17,082 nt of DNA from positions 1 through 17,082 of the forward strand of contig CALCZU010000068.1 of the NCBI GenBank assembly GCA_937903155.1, written 5' to 3'. Position 1 is the first letter of the stretch. Each line of letters begins with the position of its first letter. This DNA is from an uncultured Bdellovibrionales bacterium. GTDB taxonomy: Bacteria > Bdellovibrionota > FAC87 > UBA2466. Positions 1 to 6,336 of this stretch are shown here, one piece after another. The notes under the pieces were generated by a model. That model did not search any database, had not been told where the DNA came from, and saw nothing but the letters and a program-made list of their open reading frames with translations. The translations under genes and the position numbers were made by a program.

Positions 1-26
1 TAGTTAAAAAATCTTCGGGGTTATGA

Positions 27-52
27 GGCGGGCCAGTGGGCCCGCCCTTTTT
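27..52 (+). terminator. Rho-independent terminator of an upstream + strand gene
   Basis: A perfect 8-bp GC stem (GGCGGGCC at 27-34, GGCCCGCC at 39-46) with a 4-base loop (agtg) is followed by C and five T residues. The T tract lies on the right, so it terminates transcription coming from left of the window on the + strand. On the minus strand the hairpin sits just past the fliL stop but has no T tract there, so it would terminate fliL poorly. Confidence 0.85.
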
Positions 53-54
53 AT

Positions 55-639
55 TTAGTTAAAGTGAAATTCGGTGAAATAAACTTCTTTCACCTGACCG
101 CCAGAGATCAATCGATTGATGGCTTTGACGATATCGAGTCGCAGATCTTTCATTCCACTTGCTTCGCGAAGTTGTTTGTACGTTCGAGTGGTCAATAGCA
201 TGATGACCGCATCTCGAATCGAAGCTTTCTTCTGAGTCATTTCTCCTTCGAGCGAGGGGACTGAAAGTGCAAATTCCATTTGAACTTGTAGGTACTTCGG
301 TCCTTGGTCGCCTGTAATATTGACTAAGAAATTGTCCATGGGAAAAAGTGTATTTTGTTCTGAAGTCACGGCGGCATTTCCCGCGGGCGCGTGCCCACTT
401 TCCGCTTCGTGCGACTTTTCACTGCTTGGGGTAGAGGCCATTTTTGTTTGTTCGGAAATCTGGTGAGTTCTCACCCAAATCTTATTCAAAAAAAATCCCA
501 TAAAACTGAGAAGCACGATATTAAAAACGACGAGCGTGAGCGTCATGACAGGCATGAGACTCGTTTTGGTGGGCGTCTTCTCAGTCTCCTTTTTCGGATG
601 GAGCTGATGGACTTGAGCAAAGGGCTTTTGCGCAGACAT
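55..639 (-). CDS. fliL: Flagellar basal body-associated protein FliL
   Basis: FliL is a single-pass inner-membrane protein that surrounds the flagellar stator (MotAB) and supports torque or stator function. The 194-residue product has a Lys/Thr-rich cytoplasmic N-terminus, one membrane helix at about residues 28-52, an Ala/Ser/Glu-rich linker (66-96) and a periplasmic FliL domain (98-194). That domain has the family pattern FPMDNFLVNI (99-108), KASIRDAVIMLL (138-149) and the terminal KEVYFTEF (184-191). The start at 639 is chosen over an in-frame ATG at 783 because a strong GGGAGGAAGAAGT Shine-Dalgarno region sits directly before it and the extra 48 residues do not resemble FliL. It is divergent from the next gene (128-bp gap). 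I saw no convincing flagellar sigma-28 promoter. The rest of its operon, if any, lies outside the window. Confidence 0.93.
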   Translation of the reverse strand: MSAQKPFAQVHQLHPKKETEKTPTKTSLMPVMTLTLVVFNIVLLSFMGFFLNKIWVRTHQISEQTKMASTPSSEKSHEAESGHAPAGNAAVTSEQNTLFPMDNFLVNITGDQGPKYLQVQMEFALSVPSLEGEMTQKKASIRDAVIMLLTTRTYKQLREASGMKDLRLDIVKAINRLISGGQVKEVYFTEFHFN

Positions 640-733
640 ACTTCTTCCTCCCTTTCCTCCAGGGTACTCCTCAATTGTGACGCAATTGTCGTGACTAAAC
701 TTTGGTCGATTTCCCGCATGCTGGAGCTGTAAT

Positions 734-761
734 TTGCTTCTGGGACATCTTCCCCTATAAT
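734..761 (+). promoter_or_regulatory. Sigma-70-type promoter for leaderless transcription of the gene at 768
   Basis: TTGCTT (734-739), a 16-bp spacer and a perfect TATAAT (756-761). The T of the -10 box ends six bases before the ATG at 768, so the usual start distance (+7) falls on the A of the ATG. The codon before the ATG is TGA, so no upstream in-frame start is possible. There is no Shine-Dalgarno sequence. The same block is repeated before the paralogue at 1794. Confidence 0.75.
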
Positions 762-767
762 TTCTGA

Positions 768-1724
768 ATGAACTTAATCTCAATCTTCCTTTTCATGACG
801 CTTTGTTATGCGCAAGAAAAGCCGAGCTCTCACGAACCTGAAAAACGTGCGCGTGAAGTCGTTGATGGGATTTACGCCAAAAAACCGGAAGAGGGGTGGC
901 ACGAAAAACTGCAGGAGAGCTTGAAATTGATCCGCGATAAAGACTTAGAAGGGGAATTGGGTTTTAAAATTAAATCGGAGCTTGGGGCGGATATCTACAC
1001 GAGTTTTTACTGGTTGATAGAGAAAAGTTTGCCTCGCATTGAATCTGAGCTAAAAAAAATCAAGGATAAACTGAAATCTCCGATAGGAGCGACTCAGAAA
1101 GACAAAGATTTTTACCAGAAGAAGGATAAATTGATCGCTTTTGCGAAACAGTGGGATGAGTATAATCGTCTGATTGGAACGGCTAGCAGAAATTTATCAA
1201 AACTCAGTGTCGGAAGAGAATTATGCCATTCGATCTATGCCAAAGAGCCTATCGATGTCCAAGATGAATCTTTTTTTGATAGAGAAAGAAAAAAAGATTA
1301 CGAAAACAACGCAGGGGTCAAGTTTACCTTGAAAGCTTCGGATGGGTCTTATTACACTTTGTGCTCTTTCCCCTATGGTTCTAAGTTAAGGCCTAAAGAA
1401 TTCGTTTTGCATTTTAACAAAGATTTAAAATTGGAAGAGGTTTTTCAAGGGGATTCCGGCTATTGGGTCCCGGTTGATTTTTCTTTGAACACGAAAAAGG
1501 TTCAAATCAACAAAGACACTACGGTGACTCGAATCGCGTTTGATTTCTCTGAGAAAAAGAATCCCTCGGACTCAAAAAGATTCTACCTTTCAAGGCAGCA
1601 CAACTCAAAAACAAATACCTCTGACCACGTGGTTCTTGGACGCGATCCGGAAGAAACTTTTGAGTTCGATCATGTAACTTATTTTAATTTTACGAACGAA
1701 TTTTATTACCCCAAATCGGAGTAA
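768..1724 (+). CDS. Exported protein of unknown function, paralogue 1
   Basis: I do not recognise the family. The 318-residue product starts with a short hydrophobic segment (residues 1-15, ending CYA before QEKPSS) that looks like a Sec signal peptide, though it lacks the usual positive N-terminus. The remainder is charged and Lys-rich. A helical or coiled-coil-like stretch spans about 45-145, followed by a more beta-like C-terminal half. It is clearly homologous to the next gene. Shared blocks are DGIYAKKPE (33-41), VGRELCHSIYAK (148-159), YENNAGVKF (178-186), SDGSYYTLCSFP (191-202), VLHFNKDLKLEEVFQ (213-227) and NEFYY (310-314). Two conserved Cys (153 and 199) may form a disulfide. The IYAK motif occurs twice in the chain, about 120 residues apart. 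The start is fixed by a stop codon directly before the ATG. Confidence 0.8.
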   Translation: MNLISIFLFMTLCYAQEKPSSHEPEKRAREVVDGIYAKKPEEGWHEKLQESLKLIRDKDLEGELGFKIKSELGADIYTSFYWLIEKSLPRIESELKKIKDKLKSPIGATQKDKDFYQKKDKLIAFAKQWDEYNRLIGTASRNLSKLSVGRELCHSIYAKEPIDVQDESFFDRERKKDYENNAGVKFTLKASDGSYYTLCSFPYGSKLRPKEFVLHFNKDLKLEEVFQGDSGYWVPVDFSLNTKKVQINKDTTVTRIAFDFSEKKNPSDSKRFYLSRQHNSKTNTSDHVVLGRDPEETFEFDHVTYFNFTNEFYYPKSE

Positions 1725-1758
1725 GACTTAGGTTGCCGCAGGGCCGCGGCCGCTCTAT

Positions 1759-1787
1759 TTGCTTCGGAGTGCTCTTGCCTCTATAAT
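1759..1787 (+). promoter_or_regulatory. Duplicated promoter for leaderless transcription of the gene at 1794
   Basis: TTGCTT (1759-1764), a 17-bp spacer and TATAAT (1782-1787), again ending six bases before the ATG. The flanks match the promoter at 734-761 (ATTTGCTTC before, TTTCT after the -10), so the promoter was duplicated with the gene. A TAA stop lies directly before the ATG. A GC-rich perfect palindrome (ggccgcggcc, 1742-1751) sits just upstream and might terminate or insulate the first copy, but it has no following T run. Confidence 0.75.
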
Positions 1788-1793
1788 TTCTAA

Positions 1794-2777
1794 ATGCCTC
1801 CCTTCCGAAAGTTTTCGATTTTTGTCAGTGTCGTGCTCTTCCTTTCAACTCTGTCCTATTCGCAGGAAAAACCAGGGACGCATCAACCTGAAAACCCCCC
1901 ATCACGTCCCATCGCAGATGGGATTTATGCGAAAAAACCGGAGGCGGGAAGAGACGAAAAGCAAGAGGCTTTGTTAAAAGAGGTTCGAGAAAATTATCGA
2001 AAACATAAAGAACTTTACCAGGCAATTGAGTTGTTAGGATGGGAAATTGCGCACGTAATTAAGTATCGCAACGGCGTCCCTGATTTAGAGAAACGCTTCA
2101 AATCGATTCATGACAGAATGAAATCCCCTTTAGGGATTTCTCAAGAGGATGCTGCTATTTTCAAGAAGAAAGAATTGGCACTCAAACTTGCCAAAGAGTG
2201 GGCGATTCTCAATCCAATCATTGAAAATGCGAATTCCAAACTAGTGAATTTGGCGGTAGGTAGAGAAGTATGCAATAGCATTTACGCAAAAGGTTTGATT
2301 GATAGATCATTTAGTCGTGTCCATGACAGCAAGATAGAAAAATATGAAAACAATGCGGGCGTCAGATATTCGATGAAATCTTCGGATGGTTCTTATTATA
2401 CCGCATGTGAATTTCCAGGCCCTTCTTCTGTGAACGAAGCAACGACGTTTTTACTCCATTTTAACAAGGATCTTAAATTGGTAGAAGTTTTTCAACCTGC
2501 GAAAGATAGATTCAGTGATGAGTATGTCCCGATGGATTTTGCTCTCGAAAGAAAAAAAGTGAGGCTCAACGCTCTGACGGAGGGCGAGCGTTCTGTCCTA
2601 TTGTTATCAAACAAATCGGAAAATAGTCACAATCTGATATCTTTTAAAAGCAAAGAAAACAAAAGCTCAAAAGAGTACGATGACCAAATCCTTGAACGAA
2701 ATGGAAAATCAGAAAAATTCAGTTTCGAGGGATTTCACAACTTTAGTTTGCAAAATGAATTTAGGTACTCTGACTAG
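1794..2777 (+). CDS. Exported protein of unknown function, paralogue 2
   Basis: A 327-residue tandem paralogue of the preceding gene, function not recognised. It has a clearer Sec signal peptide (Arg-Lys at 5-6, hydrophobic core 8-20, likely cleavage near SYS-QEKP at 21-24). Conserved blocks are DGIYAKKPE (42-50), KSPLGIS (110-116), VGREVCNSIYAK (155-166), YENNAGVRY (184-192), SDGSYYTACEFP (197-208), LHFNKDLKLVEVFQ (221-234) and NEFRY (321-325). Cys160 and Cys205 match the two Cys of paralogue 1. The stop codon overlaps the stop of the convergent gshB gene at a CTAG (2774-2777). A periplasmic or outer-surface location is inferred from the signal peptide only. Confidence 0.82.
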   Translation: MPPFRKFSIFVSVVLFLSTLSYSQEKPGTHQPENPPSRPIADGIYAKKPEAGRDEKQEALLKEVRENYRKHKELYQAIELLGWEIAHVIKYRNGVPDLEKRFKSIHDRMKSPLGISQEDAAIFKKKELALKLAKEWAILNPIIENANSKLVNLAVGREVCNSIYAKGLIDRSFSRVHDSKIEKYENNAGVRYSMKSSDGSYYTACEFPGPSSVNEATTFLLHFNKDLKLVEVFQPAKDRFSDEYVPMDFALERKKVRLNALTEGERSVLLLSNKSENSHNLISFKSKENKSSKEYDDQILERNGKSEKFSFEGFHNFSLQNEFRYSD

Positions 2778-3718
2778 CATTTTTCCAAAAACTTCACGAC
2801 CTCTTCGGCAATGTCTTTTCCTTCGAGTTTCTTAATCGCAATCACTCCTGTGGGAGATGTGATATTCATCTCCGAGACTTTGCTTCCGATGAGATCAATT
2901 CCTGCGAGATCGATCTTTGATTTTACGAGGAATTTACCGACTTTTAAAAGAACTGCGGATTCCGATTTCGAAAGGGGTTTCCAATCGGCCCTTCCTCCTT
3001 GGGCAAGATTTGAGACAAAATCCCCGGCTTTAGGGACTCTTAAGACATGGCCCACGACTTTGCCTTTGAGAAAAAAGACCCTTCTGTCTCCTTCAACCAC
3101 ATTCGGAAGGAAAGGCTGAACCATGATTTCCTTCGTTGTGGATTCTTTAATGTTGGCGTAGGCCGCGAGCAATTCTTTCTTACTGAACTTCAAAATTTCA
3201 TTGCCGCCAAAACCTAAGAAAGGTTTTGTCACAAACGTGTCTGTTTTCTGTGACTGGATAAACTGCGTGGCTCCCGCAAGGTTCCCAATATAAGTCGGGA
3301 TCAAATCTTTCTTATCCAAAAATCCTGCAGCCAAAGCTTCGAGAGGAACGAGTTTCTCATGAAATTTCAAAAGAGCTTCGGGTTGGTTGAAAAAATAAGT
3401 TTCTTTTTGCGCAAGTTTTAAAAGCCAACACAGTCGGACGTAAGAAGCGTCGAAAGGCGGATCTTTTCGGATTAAAACGGCTTTAAAAAATCCCATCTTT
3501 TTAAAAATCTTTTCACCCAGCTCGGCCGTTTGATCGGTTTCACATTGAGTGACTTTTCTTGCATGGACGAAAACTTCATGGCCGAAATACTCGATGTCGA
3601 TATCGTGAGCCCAATAACAATCGTGCTTTCTGGAAAGCGCCGCTCTTAAAAAGGCGAGTGTGGTGTCTCCCTGAGGTTTTAACCGTTCGACCGGATCTGC
3701 AATAAAAAGAATTTTCAC
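2774..3718 (-). CDS. gshB: Glutathione synthetase (ATP-grasp)
   Basis: Catalyses the ATP-dependent ligation of gamma-glutamylcysteine and glycine to give glutathione in the cytoplasm. The 314-residue length matches the bacterial GshB family (about 315). Recognisable landmarks are IADPVERL near the N-terminus, RKDPPFD (84-90), the ATP-grasp lysine and glycine-rich loop KPFLGFGGNEI (165-175), EGDRRVFF (209-216), NLAQGGRAD (237-245) and the metal/substrate segment EMNITSPTG (283-291). The start codon is GTG, overlapping the ggt stop by one base (TAGTG on the minus strand). A GGAGG lies seven bases upstream, so translation is probably coupled to ggt. No gshA is in the window. The 3' end overlaps the convergent gene by four bases and has no terminator. 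Confidence 0.95.
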   Translation of the reverse strand: MKILFIADPVERLKPQGDTTLAFLRAALSRKHDCYWAHDIDIEYFGHEVFVHARKVTQCETDQTAELGEKIFKKMGFFKAVLIRKDPPFDASYVRLCWLLKLAQKETYFFNQPEALLKFHEKLVPLEALAAGFLDKKDLIPTYIGNLAGATQFIQSQKTDTFVTKPFLGFGGNEILKFSKKELLAAYANIKESTTKEIMVQPFLPNVVEGDRRVFFLKGKVVGHVLRVPKAGDFVSNLAQGGRADWKPLSKSESAVLLKVGKFLVKSKIDLAGIDLIGSKVSEMNITSPTGVIAIKKLEGKDIAEEVVKFLEKC

Positions 3719-5466
3719 TAGTATGCCTCCGCTCCACCTTCGTCTCGAGGATCAAACGTAGCAGTGAATTGTCCCTCGGCATTGACTCCCACGGCCTCAA
3801 TCACCGGTGAATAAGAGCGGGAGCTCAAGATTTGTCCTTTTGACTTCAGTTCGTCGGTTAACACAGTCAGATCTCCTTCGAGACTGAGTTCGTCCGGCAG
3901 CCATTGATGGTGGAAACGAGGAGCAAAAACCGATCTTCGAACATCATTCGGAAAAAGTTGGAGATAGTTGAGCGAAGTTTCTAAGACGCCCGTGATGATG
4001 CGAGATCCCCCAGCGCCTCCGACCACAAGGACGGGTTTTCCATCTCGAAAGAAAATCGTCGGCGTCATACTCGACACAGGTCTTTTTCCAGGTTCGATGC
4101 CGTTCGCTTCGCTACTCACAAGGCCGTAAGCATTTGCAACGCCGACTTTGCTGCTAAAATCATCCATTTCGTTATTCAGAATAATTCCGGTCCCTGGAAC
4201 CGCCATCCCACTTCCAAACGAAGTATTAATCGTGATGGTAGTGGCGACGGCATTTCCTTCGGCGTCGACGACACTTAAATGCGAAGTATGGGTGCCCGAT
4301 CCGGCTTGAACTTTTGGATTTTTGATTTCTAGGGAAGGTGTGGCTTTGTGTAAATGAATCGATTTTCGCAAACTGGCGGCGTTTTCCTCAGTTAGTAGAT
4401 TTGCATAGTCAAGTTTTACAAAGTCAGAGTCTCCGAGATATTGAAAGCGATCGGCGTAAACTCTTTTCAAGACTTCAGTCACCAGGTGAATATACTCGCC
4501 AGGATTTTTTGAAATTTCTCCCAAGTCGTAGCCAGAAAGGGTATTAAATGCTTCCGAAATCAAAACGCCTCCAGCGCTCGGTGGAGGAGCCGAAATAAAG
4601 GAAGTATTCTTAAACTTTCCCCGAATCGGTTCTCGAAATTTGACTTCGTATTTCGAGAAATCTTTCGCATCGAGAATTCCCCCTTTCGACTGAACAAAGC
4701 TCGCGATTTTTTTCGGCAAAGCACCCTTAAAAAATTTTTCTCCCTGCGTTCCGAGGGTGCGAATCGTTTTTGCGAGATCTTTTTGGACGAGACGATCTCC
4801 CACTTGAAGGGGGTGTCCGTTTTTGAAGAGAAGACTCCGTAAAAAAGCATCTTCTAAAAGGCTGTCGTTTGCTCTTTCAATTGCTTTTTGCAGAGAAGGA
4901 TAGACCAAGAATCCTCTTTCTGCGATGAGCGCTGCGGGTTCGACCACGTCTTTCCATTTCAATTTTCCATATTTTTTGTGGACGGCATAAAGACCGGCGA
5001 CAAAACTGGGCGTGGCGATGCTCAGAGGTCCTTTGAGACTTAAGTTAGGAATGACGTTTCCTGCTTTATCTAGATACATATCCCTGTGTGCCTTTTGAGG
5101 GGCGGTTTCTCTAAAATCGACAAAAATATCGACCGGAGTTTTCTGATTCAAGTGCAGAGTCATAAAACCTCCGCCCCCGATCCCGGCCGAATGAGGTCTT
5201 TCAACAGCAATCCCAAAAGCGGTTGCCACTGCTGCGTCGACGGCATTTCCGCCTTTTTTTAAAATCTCGACTCCGGCTTTTGACGAATGGGTGCCGCCCG
5301 ATGCGACCGCCGCCTGCGAACCTTTTGCCGTACAGCATTCTGGCGTTCTGTTCCATTCCTTGTAAGAGATGTGCTTTTCCGACGAGAAAACGTTGAGATG
5401 TTCTTTACTTGGGGTGGATTGACATCCCGCTACGAGAATCAAAAAAACAAGGGCAATGATTTTCAT
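3718..5466 (-). CDS. ggt: Gamma-glutamyltranspeptidase, lipoprotein form
   Basis: An Ntn-hydrolase that removes the gamma-glutamyl group from glutathione by hydrolysis or transfer, outside the cytoplasm. The 582-residue precursor has a lipoprotein signal (hydrophobic 4-14, lipobox LVAGC with Cys15), so it is predicted to be membrane-anchored rather than free in the periplasm. Family landmarks are GGNAVDAAVA (72-81), GIGGGGF (95-101), the substrate Arg120 in FRETAP, and the autoprocessing site GTH|TSHLSVVD with nucleophile Thr394. They continue with NNEMDDF (431-437), a lid-loop segment (about 440-459), KRPVSSMTPT (461-470) and the oxyanion loop GGAGGSR (483-489). All expected catalytic residues are present. 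It is the first gene of a ggt-gshB operon and diverges from the NIT1-like amidase 48 bp away. No good Shine-Dalgarno precedes the ATG. Confidence 0.95.
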   Translation of the reverse strand: MKIIALVFLILVAGCQSTPSKEHLNVFSSEKHISYKEWNRTPECCTAKGSQAAVASGGTHSSKAGVEILKKGGNAVDAAVATAFGIAVERPHSAGIGGGGFMTLHLNQKTPVDIFVDFRETAPQKAHRDMYLDKAGNVIPNLSLKGPLSIATPSFVAGLYAVHKKYGKLKWKDVVEPAALIAERGFLVYPSLQKAIERANDSLLEDAFLRSLLFKNGHPLQVGDRLVQKDLAKTIRTLGTQGEKFFKGALPKKIASFVQSKGGILDAKDFSKYEVKFREPIRGKFKNTSFISAPPPSAGGVLISEAFNTLSGYDLGEISKNPGEYIHLVTEVLKRVYADRFQYLGDSDFVKLDYANLLTEENAASLRKSIHLHKATPSLEIKNPKVQAGSGTHTSHLSVVDAEGNAVATTITINTSFGSGMAVPGTGIILNNEMDDFSSKVGVANAYGLVSSEANGIEPGKRPVSSMTPTIFFRDGKPVLVVGGAGGSRIITGVLETSLNYLQLFPNDVRRSVFAPRFHHQWLPDELSLEGDLTVLTDELKSKGQILSSRSYSPVIEAVGVNAEGQFTATFDPRDEGGAEAY

Positions 5467-5472
5467 CTGACA

Positions 5473-5501
5473 AAATTACTTCTCAATTGGGTTACAGGCA
5501 A
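5473..5501 (-). promoter_or_regulatory. Candidate leaderless promoter of ggt-gshB
   Basis: On the minus strand, TTGCCT (5501-5496), a 17-bp spacer and TAATTT (5478-5473) end six bases before the ggt ATG at 5466, the same geometry as at 768 and 1794. The -10 match is weak (3 of 6). It is interlocked with the divergent promoter at 5480-5508. Confidence 0.4.
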
Positions 5502-5508
5502 CTAACAT
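5480..5508 (+). promoter_or_regulatory. Candidate promoter of the NIT1-like amidase
   Basis: TTCTCA (5480-5485, 4 of 6 to consensus), a 17-bp spacer and TAACAT (5503-5508, 4 of 6) end six bases before the ATG at 5515. A GAGGA abuts the ATG, too close for normal Shine-Dalgarno use. Each -35 box lies in the spacer of the opposing promoter. Confidence 0.4.
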
Positions 5509-5514
5509 TGAGGA

Positions 5515-6303
5515 ATGAAAATCGGACTCGTTCAATTTCAATCTTCGGCAGATTTAGAAGTGAACCTCAATAAGATGGTCGAAATGACGACTGCCTTAAA
5601 ATCCATGGGAGCCGAAGTCGTGGTCTTTCCTGAGATGGCGTATTTGACGGGAAGTTCTTCGGTTTGGTCTCCGAAAGTAAATCAGTATCAAAGTATCTTG
5701 ATGAAACTTCAAGAACTCGCAGCCGCTTGTAAAGTCGTCTTGATCCCGGGAACCTTACGCGAGCCTTCAAAAGAAAAAGGAAAGTTCCACAACTCGCTTC
5801 CGGTCATTAACCCTTACGGGCAAATCGTTGCGACGTATCGAAAAATTCATCTGTTTAAAGCGAATCTGCCTGATCGCAGTTATGACGAGGGAAAATATTG
5901 TGCTCCCGGAACAGACACTTGCGTTTTAGAATCCCCTTACCAATTCGGACTCGCCACGTGTTTTGATCTGAGGTTTCCGGATCAGTTTTCAAAGTTAAGA
6001 GCCCAAGGGGCTAAGATTATTTTTCTACCGTCTTCATTTACCGTCCCGACCGGCAAATCCCATTGGAAGACTCTTGTCTCAGCCCGAGCGATTGAAAACC
6101 AGGTGTTTATGGTGGCGCCGGGGCAGGTAGGGGTAAATGGGGAAGGGGCCGAGACTTACGGACATTCGCTGGTGGTAGGCCCTTGGGGCGATATTCTATG
6201 CGAGATGGGCAATGAAGAAGGTTACGAATGCGTTGATTTGGATCTGACTCAAATTGATTCGGCCAAATCAAGAATCGATCTCAGTCCAGTCCCTCTCTCG
6301 TGA
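5515..6303 (+). CDS. Carbon-nitrogen hydrolase, NIT1-type (probable deaminated glutathione amidase)
   Basis: A 262-residue nitrilase-superfamily amidase with the complete Glu-Lys-Cys triad: Glu40 in VFPEMAY, Lys110 in YRKIHLF, and Cys149 in LATCFDLRFP. Glu125 is a likely supporting acid. The segments FTVPTGKSHW (175-184), ARAIENQ (190-196) and TYGHSLVVGPWG (214-225) resemble the NIT1/YbeM branch more than the NIT2 omega-amidase branch. NIT1 enzymes hydrolyse deaminated glutathione, a side product of transaminases, to 2-oxoglutarate and Cys-Gly. Its position back-to-back with ggt-gshB fits this role. The C-terminal tail ends LSPVPLS and lacks the usual HRRP-like ending, though total length is similar to YbeM. 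The specific substrate is inferred; the amidase fold is secure. Confidence 0.88.
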   Translation: MKIGLVQFQSSADLEVNLNKMVEMTTALKSMGAEVVVFPEMAYLTGSSSVWSPKVNQYQSILMKLQELAAACKVVLIPGTLREPSKEKGKFHNSLPVINPYGQIVATYRKIHLFKANLPDRSYDEGKYCAPGTDTCVLESPYQFGLATCFDLRFPDQFSKLRAQGAKIIFLPSSFTVPTGKSHWKTLVSARAIENQVFMVAPGQVGVNGEGAETYGHSLVVGPWGDILCEMGNEEGYECVDLDLTQIDSAKSRIDLSPVPLS

Positions 6304-6328
6304 CATTTAGTCAAAGCCACGATAAAAT
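6300..6328 (+). promoter_or_regulatory. Sigma-70-type promoter of the Fe-S oxidoreductase gene
   Basis: GTGACA (6300-6305, 5 of 6), a 17-bp spacer and TAAAAT (6323-6328, 5 of 6). The predicted start, 6335-6337, falls on or within two bases of the ATG at 6337. No Shine-Dalgarno is visible in the preceding 25 bases. The -35 overlaps the stop codon of the upstream gene. Confidence 0.65.
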
Positions 6329-6336
6329 AATGCCCT

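Noticed and set aside
640..767. Possible sigma-28 flagellar promoter before fliL (CAAAGTTT)
   Set aside because: The -35-like element has no acceptable GCCGATAA at the right distance.
640..783. N-terminal extension of fliL to an ATG at 783
   Set aside because: The extra 48 residues overlap the neighbouring promoter and gene start, are not FliL-like, and a strong Shine-Dalgarno marks 639.
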